Shown piece by piece: positions 15,246 through 21,701 of a stretch of DNA of 23,091 nucleotides. The stretch's first letter is position 1, and each line of letters starts with the position of its first letter. The notes beneath the pieces are model-generated. The model made no database searches. It saw only the letters and a program-made list of their open reading frames with translations, and had not been told where the DNA came from. A program made the translations under genes and the position numbers. Source of the stretch: Thiopontia sp964344135 (GTDB taxonomy: Bacteria > Pseudomonadota > Gammaproteobacteria > GCF-002020875). The DNA lies in the NCBI GenBank assembly GCA_964344135.1, contig CAYFMF010000027.1, positions 1 through 23,091 of the forward strand, given 5' to 3'.

Positions 15246-15267
15246 TCACACGCACCGCTTTGCCTCG

Positions 15268-15284
15268 AATGGCCGCAGGCCATT
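15268..15284. repeat. Short perfect inverted repeat
   Basis: AATGGCC, loop GCA, GGCCATT: a 7-bp perfect stem. It lies 66 nt beyond the response-regulator stop (minus strand) and has no T-tract on either side, so an intrinsic terminator is not supported; a factor-dependent terminator or mRNA 3'-end stabiliser is possible. Confidence 0.45.
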
Positions 15285-15349
15285 AACAGCCGAAACCTGT
15301 TCCGTCAACTCAACGGTACTGGTCTGGAGAAGAGAACGGGGTGTTGGTG

Positions 15350-15811
15350 TCAGGAGATTGTCAGAGGGTGGTCCGGATCGGCCACCTTCTTGCCCAATAC
15401 CGAGAGAACCATCCTGCGGATGGTCTCATTGGTAGTCGGCTTCCGGAGAAAGGCATCCACCCAGGGGCGAACCTGCTCCATATCGGCCTCCGCCTCTGCG
15501 GTAATCATCAGGATGATGGGCTGTTTATGGTTGAGGTATTCCCGTACCCTTTTGGCAAACTCAAGACCATCCAATATCGGCATGTTCCAGTCGGCAAGGA
15601 TCAGCTCAGTGCGCTGCATCCTGGTGATGGCAGAGAGTCCGTTGGTTGTGCTCTGGATGTTCTTGCGCGGCACGCCGAGTTCAAGAAGAATCATCCGGTA
15701 GGCATCGATATTGGCAGGCATGTCGTCAACAATCATCACCTTGAGTTGAGAGATGAGTGGAGCCAGCCTCTGTTGCAGCTCCGTGTAGGCTGCACTGCTA
15801 TTCTGTTTCAT
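15350..15811 (-). CDS. CheY-like single-domain response regulator
   Basis: A 153-residue receiver with no output domain. Seen: the acidic pair Asp29-Asp30 (VMIVDDMP), phosphoacceptor Asp74 in ADWNMPILDGLEF, Thr104 (MITAEAE), and Lys124 (FLRKP): all catalytic positions are intact. DWNMP...DGLEF is CheY-like. A longer in-frame reading up to 15901 exists, but the ATG at 15811 has AGGAG 8 nt upstream and matches where homology begins. It overlaps the end of the kinase gene by 14 nt, so the pair is translationally coupled and this protein is the probable phosphorylation target. It would act by protein-protein contact; the target is unknown. Confidence 0.88.
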   Translation of the reverse strand: MKQNSSAAYTELQQRLAPLISQLKVMIVDDMPANIDAYRMILLELGVPRKNIQSTTNGLSAITRMQRTELILADWNMPILDGLEFAKRVREYLNHKQPIILMITAEAEADMEQVRPWVDAFLRKPTTNETIRRMVLSVLGKKVADPDHPLTIS

Positions 15812-17015
15812 GGGGTTTTCTCCTGTTGCAGGGGGTGTAAGGGAGTTTGAGGGTGAGGGTAACCATCTGTTCACCGTTCTCTGCCGCAATTGACCCGCCA
15901 ATCTGCTCTACGATCTCTCTTGCGTCATGAAGTCCGATCCCGTTTCCCTTTCGCTTGAGAGAGAATCCGGGGTCGAAGATCCTCTTCAGCAGCTCTGTCG
16001 GGATCGGATCACCCAGGTTGGAGACGCGAATGGTGACGCCCCCTTCATGCAGCTGTGCACCAATCCGAATCAGAGGCTGGCTCTGCAGTGCGGCAATCTG
16101 CTCCAGTTTTTCTGCGGGGGCCTCCCCGATCTGCCGCTTAAGATGGTCATTGGCTGCATCAGCGGCATTGTTGAGCAGGTTGAGAAAGAGGGTTTGTCCA
16201 TCAATCGGGCGGGCATGGATACAGCAGTTCTCCGGAATCTGTTCAAGGTCTGTGGCCACCCGTATTCCCCTGCCCTCGCTGGTGGCCGAGAAGAGTGCAA
16301 TGCTCTTCTCAATTTTCTCCCTGAGAGGGAGAAAACCCTGGTGGTAGGCATGGGCCTGGGTACTCTCAAGGAGGATCTCTATCAGCATCCCTATTTCAGA
16401 GATCTGCTCCTGTATCAGATCCATCCGCTCTGAATTGAGCAGATTGCTCAATGCCTTCGGGTTGTCATGGATGCTATAGACATGCTCGGCCATCCCGTCC
16501 AGATAGCTGATTGAGTTCCTCATGGTATGGGTCGTGGAGCGGAAGAGGTTATGGAGCTGTTGTGTATCCTGGCTCCGGCTCACACAGGCGGAGGTGCTGT
16601 AGACCATCTGTTTCAGCTCCTCCGGCATGAAGGGCTTTTGCAGATAGTAGAGCCGTTCATCCGGTTCATGCTGGAGTGTGAGAGGCCGCTGGTTGAGCTG
16701 GGCAGAGACGATGACAATGTAGATCTGCGGATCCAGTTGCCGGATCTGGGAGGCCGTCTCAATTCCATCCTGAATCGGAGGCATGTGGTTGATAAAGGTA
16801 ACGGCAAAGGGCTCTCTCTGCTCCACCGCCCTGCGAACCAGTGCAACTCCTCTATCCCCTTCAGAGGTGGTATGGAGCTCGAAGCGGAACCCCTTCGGCG
16901 AGGGGGCCGAAGGGGCCAGGATATCCCGGTAGAGATCGGTGACAACAGGATCGTTGTCAATCACCAGCACCCGGCTGTTGCGGGGGGGGGGGTAGGGGCT
17001 GTTACTGGATGACAT
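15798..17015 (-). CDS. Soluble hybrid histidine kinase (degenerate receiver + HisKA/HATPase)
   Basis: A 405-residue cytoplasmic sensor with no membrane segment. Seen: an N-terminal receiver-like domain (about 13-140: VLVIDNDP 16-23, MPPIQDGIET 78-87, QKPF 126-129) in which no Asp stands at the phosphoacceptor position (sequence TFINHMPP); a phosphoacceptor His163 in TTHTMRNSI; the N-box LFLNLLNNAADAAND (277-290); a D-box of the VSNLGDPIP type (331-339); F-box FDPGFSLK; and G-box GNGIGLH (357-363). The ATG at 17015 lacks a clear Shine-Dalgarno. Starts further upstream (17123, 17150) fall in or before the promoter at 17122-17150, so are unlikely. An 11-C run spans codons 8-12. Its 3' end overlaps the CheY-like gene. 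The signal sensed is unknown. Confidence 0.82.
   Translation of the reverse strand: MSSSNSPYPPPRNSRVLVIDNDPVVTDLYRDILAPSAPSPKGFRFELHTTSEGDRGVALVRRAVEQREPFAVTFINHMPPIQDGIETASQIRQLDPQIYIVIVSAQLNQRPLTLQHEPDERLYYLQKPFMPEELKQMVYSTSACVSRSQDTQQLHNLFRSTTHTMRNSISYLDGMAEHVYSIHDNPKALSNLLNSERMDLIQEQISEIGMLIEILLESTQAHAYHQGFLPLREKIEKSIALFSATSEGRGIRVATDLEQIPENCCIHARPIDGQTLFLNLLNNAADAANDHLKRQIGEAPAEKLEQIAALQSQPLIRIGAQLHEGGVTIRVSNLGDPIPTELLKRIFDPGFSLKRKGNGIGLHDAREIVEQIGGSIAAENGEQMVTLTLKLPYTPCNRRKPHETE
16982..16992 (-). repeat. Homopolymeric C11 tract at the start of the kinase gene
   Basis: Eleven G on the plus strand, so eleven C in the coding strand, spanning codons 8-12 (Tyr-Pro-Pro-Pro-Arg) of the kinase. 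Length change by slippage would shift the frame at once. Either a phase-variation switch or a sequencing/assembly-sensitive spot. Confidence 0.8.
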
Positions 17016-17121
17016 TGGGAGTGGCAAGGGTATATATTGGATGAGTCCTGTTTCAATGCTGTAAACTGGAGAAGGAGGCCCCACTCCTGAATGACTTGTC
17101 AGGCGGTGAAATACGCTCCGC

Positions 17122-17150
17122 ATTCTAGTGGAAACAGGAGATGAAGTCAA
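17122..17150 (-). promoter_or_regulatory. Sigma-70 promoter of the kinase/regulator operon
   Basis: Minus strand TTGACT (17150-17145), exactly 17 nt, then TAGAAT (17127-17122): five of six consensus bases in each hexamer. Predicted start is near 17115, leaving a leader of about 100 nt to the ATG at 17015. Confidence 0.7.
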
Positions 17151-17313
17151 GTCTGTTCTTGAATGTTAATGTGTGCGACTTGTGATTTCTCTCGATGGTG
17201 GAGTGCCACAATACGGAAGTGTAGTCGGCAGCTTGGAGATCCAAAGGGGTTACGCTGACTGTTTCGGGTCTGTTTGGCAGCAGAAAGAAGATAAGAAGTG
17301 CCGCATTCGATGG

Positions 17314-17341
17314 TTCAGGCTCGAAACGGGTTTGATAGAAT
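17314..17341 (+). promoter_or_regulatory. Candidate promoter of the PP-loop gene
   Basis: TAGAAT (17336-17341) with an extended -10 TG (17333-17334), preceded at 16 nt by a weak TTCAGG (17314-17319). Predicted start is near 17348, about 28 nt before the ATG. Confidence 0.45.
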
Positions 17342-17375
17342 GGGCAATCTATTGATTTGAATTTCAGGGTGTTGC

Positions 17376-18419
17376 ATGTCTCAACAACGAAGAGCGGCGG
17401 TACTGGTCTCGGGCGGACTCGACTCCATGCTTGCGGTGCGTGTACTGCAGGAGCAGGGGATCCATGTCGAGGGGATCAACTTCTACACCGGATTCTGCGT
17501 GGAGGGGCACACCCATGCCATTCGCAAGAAGGACCAGAAGAGGGACAAGCGCAACAACGCACTCTGGGTGGCGGAGCAGCTGGGGATCAAGCTCCATATC
17601 ATCGATATTGTAGAGGAGTACAAGGATGTGCTGCTTAACCCCAAACATGGGTATGGTGCCAACATGAACCCCTGTCTCGACTGCAAGATCTTCATGGTGA
17701 AGAAGGCGCTGGAGTGGATGAAGAAAAAGGGGTTCGATTTCATTGCCACCGGAGAGGTGGTGGGACAGCGCCCGATGTCGCAGCGCAAGGATACGATGCC
17801 GGTGGTCTCTGGTGAGTCCGGTGCCGAGGATCTGCTGGTGCGCCCCCTCTGTGCGAAGAATCTGCCCCCCACCCTGGCAGAGCGAGAGGGGTGGCTGGAG
17901 CGGGAAAAACTCCATGACTTCAGTGGCCGTACCCGCAAGCCGCAGATGGCGCTGGCGAAACAGTTTGGTTTTGAGGACTATGCAACACCGGCCGGCGGCT
18001 GCTGCTTCCTCACCGACGAGAGCTACTCCGTCAAGCTGGTCGACCTCTGGAAGGCGCGCGGCAGCCGCGACTACGAGATGGATGACATCATGCTGCTCAA
18101 GGTGGGGCGCCACCTGCGCCCCCGCCCCCACTTCAAGATGATTATCTCGCGCGAGGAGGGGGAGAACCACTTTCTGCAGGGGTACAAAAAGCGCTACATC
18201 ACGATGCGAACCACCGACTACCCGGGGCCACTGGTGCTGATTGATGGCGAGGCGAATGATGAAGATCTCGAGTTGGCGGCCCGCATCACGGCCCGCTTTG
18301 GCAAGGGGAAGAGCGCTGACGAGGTGACGGTGGAGATTACCAGGCCGGGAGCAGAGCCCTGCGAGATCGAGGTGGCGCCGATGCCACCGAGCCAGATCGA
18401 GAAGGGGTGGTACATATAG
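17376..18419 (+). CDS. PP-loop tRNA thiolation-like enzyme with NFACT-R-like tail
   Basis: A 347-residue protein of the MnmA/ThiI-like adenylating superfamily. Seen: the ATP pyrophosphatase loop SGGLDS (12-17), a Cys pair in NPCLDCK (Cys100, Cys103), ATGEVVGQRPMSQ (124-136), and GGCC (Cys209/Cys210) where MnmA-type enzymes carry their second catalytic Cys. The C-terminal part (about 235-320: GRHLRPRPHFKMIISREEGEN, then DYPGPLVLIDGEANDEDLELAARITARF) resembles the NFACT-R RNA-binding domain. Together this points to sulfur transfer to tRNA, but it is distinct from canonical MnmA and ThiI (no THUMP domain), so the target nucleotide is unknown. The TusA-like gene directly downstream, with overlapping stop/start, is its likely sulfur donor. 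Some databases label relatives as tRNA methyltransferases, which the motifs do not support. Confidence 0.8.
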   Translation: MSQQRRAAVLVSGGLDSMLAVRVLQEQGIHVEGINFYTGFCVEGHTHAIRKKDQKRDKRNNALWVAEQLGIKLHIIDIVEEYKDVLLNPKHGYGANMNPCLDCKIFMVKKALEWMKKKGFDFIATGEVVGQRPMSQRKDTMPVVSGESGAEDLLVRPLCAKNLPPTLAEREGWLEREKLHDFSGRTRKPQMALAKQFGFEDYATPAGGCCFLTDESYSVKLVDLWKARGSRDYEMDDIMLLKVGRHLRPRPHFKMIISREEGENHFLQGYKKRYITMRTTDYPGPLVLIDGEANDEDLELAARITARFGKGKSADEVTVEITRPGAEPCEIEVAPMPPSQIEKGWYI

Positions 18420-18643
18420 TGGCACACTACTCCATCGACACAACCGGGCTGCTCTGTCCAATGCCGGTCATCCGTGCACAAGACAGAATCGAGGAGCTGC
18501 AGCCGGGAGATCAACTGGAGGTGATCTCCTCCGACCCCGGTGCCCTCAATGATATTCCCGCATGGTGCCGAATCAATGGACATGCCGTACTGGAGAAGAG
18601 CCAGCAGGGGAGAGAGATACGGATTGTGATTGAGGTGGGGTGA
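18419..18643 (+). CDS. TusA-family sulfur carrier protein
   Basis: A 74-residue protein (from GTG at 18419) with the TusA signature GLLCPMPVIR, whose Cys13 carries persulfide sulfur, and the usual beta-alpha fold length. A second Cys (in AWCRINGH) follows. The start is uncertain: GTG at 18407 would add four residues; I prefer the GTG that overlaps the TAG of the upstream gene, with AAGGGG about 11 nt before it. TusA-like proteins pass sulfur to tRNA thiolases (for example MnmA via TusBCDE) or serve in sulfur oxidation; coupling to the PP-loop gene favours the former here. Confidence 0.85.
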   Translation: MAHYSIDTTGLLCPMPVIRAQDRIEELQPGDQLEVISSDPGALNDIPAWCRINGHAVLEKSQQGREIRIVIEVG

Positions 18644-18658
18644 TTTACGCAGCATTAC

Positions 18659-18673
18659 GCACAACAATGGTGC
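18659..18673. promoter_or_regulatory. NtrC-binding site 1 of glnA
   Basis: GCACAACAATGGTGC, one base off the palindrome GCACC-N5-GGTGC bound by NtrC. Centre about 128 bp upstream of the predicted sigma-54 start. Confidence 0.75.
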
Positions 18674-18689
18674 AAAATATTATCATGTC

Positions 18690-18704
18690 GCACCATTATT
18701 GTGC
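18690..18704. promoter_or_regulatory. NtrC-binding site 2 of glnA
   Basis: GCACCATTATTGTGC, an inverted near-copy of site 1. Centres lie 31 bp apart, about three helical turns on the same DNA face, like the paired enhancer sites of enteric glnA. Confidence 0.75.
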
Positions 18705-18748
18705 GCAAATAATTGATTCTTGGCAGTTTTGTCCCATATCCTCTTAAG

Positions 18749-18761
18749 GATCAACCGATTA
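18749..18761 (+). promoter_or_regulatory. IHF-like site between enhancer and promoter
   Basis: GATCAACCGATTA matches 12 of 13 positions of the IHF consensus WATCAANNNNTTR. It lies between the NtrC sites and the -24 element, where DNA bending would help looping. Confidence 0.4.
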
Positions 18762-18767
18762 CAGCAT

Positions 18768-18783
18768 TGGCACATTTTATGCT
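18768..18783 (+). promoter_or_regulatory. Sigma-54 (-24/-12) promoter of glnA
   Basis: TGGCACATTTTATGCT has the invariant GG (18769-18770) and GC (18781-18782) ten nt apart and good agreement with TGGCACN5TTGCA. Predicted start is near 18794. A perfect TATAAT at 18785-18790 could also form a sigma-70 promoter, but it has no good -35. Confidence 0.8.
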
Positions 18784-18845
18784 ATATAATCGGGCACTCT
18801 TTTCGATTTCGCATCTGTGCTGATTTCGGAAGACCCAATTTTTCA

Positions 18846-18879
18846 GGCAGGACCACAAGGTAGTGGCAGCCTTTTTTTT
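18846..18879 (+). terminator. Terminator-like hairpin in the glnA leader
   Basis: CCAC (18853-18856) pairs with GTGG (18863-18866) around a 6-nt loop, flanked by GGC (18846-18848) / GCC (18869-18871) past an internal loop, followed by eight T (18872-18879). It ends 11 nt before the ribosome-binding GGGGAG of glnA. The stem is modest, so it may be a leaky attenuator. Confidence 0.4.
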
Positions 18880-18902
18880 ACTTTGAATCAGGGGAGTCAT
18901 GA

Positions 18903-20309
18903 ATGTCTCAGAAAGTACTCAAGCTCATTAAGGACAACAATGCAAAGTTTGTTGATCTCCGTTTTACCGATACCAAGGGCAAGGAGCAGCATGTAACCAT
19001 TCCATCCGCAGAGGTCAATGCCGGTTTCTTCAAGACCGGCAAGATGTTTGATGGATCATCCATTGAGGGTTGGAAGGGAATCAACGAATCAGACATGATT
19101 CTGATGCCCGATGCAGGGACAGCACAGCTGGACCCATTCTACGAGGAGCCAACCGTCATCCTGCGCTGTAACATTGTTGAGCCAGCCACGATGGAGGGCT
19201 ACGAGCGTGATCCACGTTCCGTTGCATCACGTGCAGAGGAGTACCTCAAGTCCACCGGTATCGGTGACAAGGCGTTCTTTGGCCCTGAGCCAGAGTTCTT
19301 CCTCTTTGATGATGTGCGCTGGGGCGCAGACATGAGCGGCTCCTTCTGCAAGGTGGACTCCGAAGAGGCGGACTGGAACACAGAGAAGGCCTACGATGGA
19401 GGGAACATGGGCCACCGTCCCGGCGTCAAGGGGGGTTACTTCCCGGTTCCTCCAGTAGACTCCTCACAGGATATCCGTACTGCGATGTGTCTGGTGATGG
19501 AGGACATGGGGCTGACCATTGAGGCACACCATCATGAGGTTGCGACTGCAAACCAGAATGAGATTGCAACCGCGTTCAACTCTCTGGTGAAGAAGGCGGA
19601 TGAGGTACAGATCCTCAAGTATGTGACTCACAATGTTGCACACGCCTATGGCAAGACCGCCACCTTCATGCCGAAGCCAATTGTTGGTGACAACGGCACC
19701 GGGATGCATGTTCACCAGTCCATCTCCAAGAAGGGCAAGAATATCTTCTCCGGCAACAAGTATGGCGGCCTCTCTCAGGATGCCCTCTACTACATTGGCG
19801 GAATCATCAAGCACGCGCGTGCGCTGAATGCATTCACCAATGCCTCCACCAACTCCTACAAGCGTCTGGTTCCTGGCTTTGAGGCCCCGGTAATGCTGGC
19901 CTACTCGGCCCGTAACCGTTCCGCCTCGATCCGAATCCCATTTGTTCCAACTCCGAAGGCGACCCGTATCGAGGTCCGCTTCCCGGATCCAACTGCCAAC
20001 CCATACCTGGCGTTCTCTGCAATGCTGATGGCTGGCCTTGATGGAATCAAGAACAAGATCGATCCAGGTGAGGCGATGGACAAGGATCTCTACGACCTGC
20101 CAGCGGAAGAGGCGGCCGAGATCCCAACCGTATGCCACTCCTTCGAGCAGGCGCTGGAGGCACTGGATGCAGATCGTGACTTCCTGACGCAGGGCGATGT
20201 CTTCACTACCGATTTCATCGACAGCTACATCGACCTGAAGATGGAGGAGGTGACCCGCATGCGCATGACGACTCATCCTGTTGAGTTTGACATGTACTAC
20301 AGCGTTTAA
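18903..20309 (+). CDS. glnA: Glutamine synthetase type I
   Basis: Dodecameric GSI that makes glutamine from glutamate, ammonia and ATP. It has 468 residues, the E. coli length. Seen: the beta-grasp N-terminus with MFDGSSIEGW (48-57), the metal/glutamate-binding FGPEPEFFLFD (126-136), the NGTGMHVHQS block (264-273), the nucleotide-binding NRSASIRIP segment (338-346), and the adenylylation site Tyr397 in KDLYDLP, so activity is probably tuned by GlnE. The ATG at 18903 has GGGGAG 6 nt upstream. Regulated by the upstream NtrC/sigma-54 elements and ended by a strong terminator, separating it from glnL-glnG, which have their own control region. Confidence 0.98.
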   Translation: MSQKVLKLIKDNNAKFVDLRFTDTKGKEQHVTIPSAEVNAGFFKTGKMFDGSSIEGWKGINESDMILMPDAGTAQLDPFYEEPTVILRCNIVEPATMEGYERDPRSVASRAEEYLKSTGIGDKAFFGPEPEFFLFDDVRWGADMSGSFCKVDSEEADWNTEKAYDGGNMGHRPGVKGGYFPVPPVDSSQDIRTAMCLVMEDMGLTIEAHHHEVATANQNEIATAFNSLVKKADEVQILKYVTHNVAHAYGKTATFMPKPIVGDNGTGMHVHQSISKKGKNIFSGNKYGGLSQDALYYIGGIIKHARALNAFTNASTNSYKRLVPGFEAPVMLAYSARNRSASIRIPFVPTPKATRIEVRFPDPTANPYLAFSAMLMAGLDGIKNKIDPGEAMDKDLYDLPAEEAAEIPTVCHSFEQALEALDADRDFLTQGDVFTTDFIDSYIDLKMEEVTRMRMTTHPVEFDMYYSV

Positions 20310-20335
20310 TTCGTACAAGGCTGTTTTGTTGGAAG

Positions 20336-20365
20336 GCCCTCCCTGCCCTGCAGGGGGGGCTTTTT
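20336..20365 (+). terminator. Intrinsic terminator of glnA
   Basis: GCCCTCCCTG (20336-20345), loop CCCTG, CAGGGGGGGC (20351-20360): a 10-bp GC-rich stem with one G-T wobble, followed by five T. Lies 27 nt after the glnA stop. Confidence 0.88.
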
Positions 20366-20398
20366 GTTGAATGGGGTTTGCCCTATCGGTTGTATAGC

Positions 20399-20413
20399 GC
20401 ACCAAAATGGTGC
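20399..20413. promoter_or_regulatory. NtrC-binding site upstream of glnL
   Basis: GCACCAAAATGGTGC is a perfect palindrome of the NtrC type. It lies 138 nt before the glnL ATG. A weak promoter (TTGTAT 20390-20395, 17 nt, CATATT 20413-20418) would be covered by it, consistent with NtrC repressing glnL-glnG as in enterics. Confidence 0.8.
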
Positions 20414-20485
20414 ATATTGGGTTCCGAGGGAGTGTATATGCTTTTCCCGGAATTCGTCGGTATCAGGTAACCTGTTGAATCAGGT

Positions 20486-20519
20486 GATAATTTCTGCTGA
20501 AGAGAGATAATTTCCGCTG
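20486..20519 (+). repeat. Tandem direct repeat upstream of glnL
   Basis: GATAATTTCTGCTG (20486-20499) and GATAATTTCCGCTG (20506-20519) match at 13 of 14 positions with a 20-bp period (two helical turns). Possible operator for an unknown regulator. Confidence 0.45.
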
Positions 20520-20550
20520 CTGGTACAGCGATTGCATTGAATCTACTGTT

Positions 20551-21651
20551 ATGAGTCCCAGTACCCAGTCCAACATGAGGATCCGGCGGCATCCGCCCAA
20601 CACCGGTTACCCGGAGCTTGCGGTTGACCACACAACCACCGCACTGCTGGTTGTCGGTCGGGATCAGCGGCTGAATTTTCTGAATCAGGCTGCAGAGATG
20701 TTGCTGGAGATCAGCGCAAACCAGTCGGTTGGAAAATTGCTCACGGAGGTCGTTGATATTCGATGTGACATGGTAGAGGGTCTGCAGAGGATTGCTGACA
20801 CCAGCCACCCCTATACCGAGCGAGAGGTGAAGCTGCGTCTGCTGAGTGGTGAGAAGAGGGTTGTGGACTGTTCACTCGTTCCATTGATGGAGCCGAAGGA
20901 GAGAGGGCAGGTACTGGTGGAGCTGAGGCGTGTTGATCAGCAGCTGCGCCTGATGAATGAGGAGCAACTGCTCAACCAGACACGGGCCTCTGCTGATCTG
21001 CTCAGGGGGCTTGCACACGAGATCAACAACCCCCTTGGAGGGCTTCGTGGGGCGGCCCAGCTGCTGGAGAGTGAGCTCGAGGAGCCGTCACTGAAAGAGT
21101 ATACCGAGGTGATTATTGGGGAGGCGGACCGCCTGCAGAGTCTGCTGGAGCAGATGCTGGGCCCCAACCGCCCACCACAGATAAGAGAGGCCAATATCCA
21201 TGAGGTGCTGGAGCGGGTCCGTACCCTGGTTCTTGCGGAGGCCGGAGGGGAGACGCTGACCATCAGGCAGGATTACGACCCCAGCATCCCCACCTTTCCC
21301 GCCGATACCGACCTGTTGATCCAGGCACTGCTGAATATTGTCCGCAATGCGGCCCAGAGTCTGAGAGAGCGGGGAGAGATTGTGTTGCGAACACGTATTG
21401 TGCATCAGGTGACTATTGGTCAGAGGCACCATCGCCTGGTCTGCAGTCTGGAGGTGCAGGACAACGGACCGGGGATCTCCAGGGAGCTGCAGAAGACCAT
21501 TTTTCTGCCTATGGTGACAGGGCGTGCTGAGGGGACCGGGCTGGGGCTCTCCATCTCCCAATCCATTATCCATCGGCAGGGAGGGGTGATCGAGTGTCAC
21601 TCCCAGCCAGGAGAGACCATTTTTACCATCCTGATTCCACTGGAGGAGTAG
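20551..21651 (+). CDS. glnL: GlnL (NtrB), nitrogen-regulation histidine kinase
   Basis: Cytoplasmic kinase/phosphatase that controls NtrC in response to PII. It has 366 residues (E. coli 349). Seen: an N-terminal PAS domain (about 24-125), the H-box GLAHEINNPLGGLRGAAQLL (153-172) with phosphoacceptor His156, the N-box LNIVRNAAQS (261-270), DNGPGI (304-309), and GTGLGLSIS (328-336). No membrane segment. The ATG at 20551 lacks a visible ribosome-binding site; an alternative in-frame ATG at 20575 would drop eight residues and also lacks one. It precedes glnG by 50 nt and lies after the glnA terminator, behind a perfect NtrC palindrome. Confidence 0.96.
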   Translation: MSPSTQSNMRIRRHPPNTGYPELAVDHTTTALLVVGRDQRLNFLNQAAEMLLEISANQSVGKLLTEVVDIRCDMVEGLQRIADTSHPYTEREVKLRLLSGEKRVVDCSLVPLMEPKERGQVLVELRRVDQQLRLMNEEQLLNQTRASADLLRGLAHEINNPLGGLRGAAQLLESELEEPSLKEYTEVIIGEADRLQSLLEQMLGPNRPPQIREANIHEVLERVRTLVLAEAGGETLTIRQDYDPSIPTFPADTDLLIQALLNIVRNAAQSLRERGEIVLRTRIVHQVTIGQRHHRLVCSLEVQDNGPGISRELQKTIFLPMVTGRAEGTGLGLSISQSIIHRQGGVIECHSQPGETIFTILIPLEE

Positions 21652-21701
21652 TCCAGAGCCATGAATCCAGGAATTAACGTGTTACTTCACAAGAGAGAGA
21701 T

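Larger units (their letters stand above)
17016..17375. other. Divergent spacer between kinase and PP-loop genes
   Basis: The 360 nt contain the kinase promoter and leader on the minus strand and a promoter candidate for the PP-loop gene on the plus strand. I see no RNA gene, repeat or further coding region in it. Confidence 0.6.

Noticed and set aside
15812..15901. Upstream extension of the CheY-like protein to 183 residues
   Set aside because: Overlaps kinase coding sequence, adds no receiver homology, and the ATG at 15811 has a good AGGAG.
17016..17150. Upstream extension of the kinase to 450 residues
   Set aside because: The upstream ATGs coincide with a strong TTGACT-N17-TAGAAT promoter, so they would not be transcribed from it; the extra residues resemble no domain.
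17364..18461. Long open frame on the minus strand opposite the PP-loop gene (365 residues, longer than the sense gene)
   Set aside because: No recognisable domain, no ribosome site, and the plus strand carries clear conserved motifs (SGGLDS, NPCLDCK); a codon-usage shadow.
19464..20405. Minus-strand open frame of 313 residues opposite glnA
   Set aside because: Antisense shadow of a highly conserved gene, and it would have to read through the glnA terminator region.
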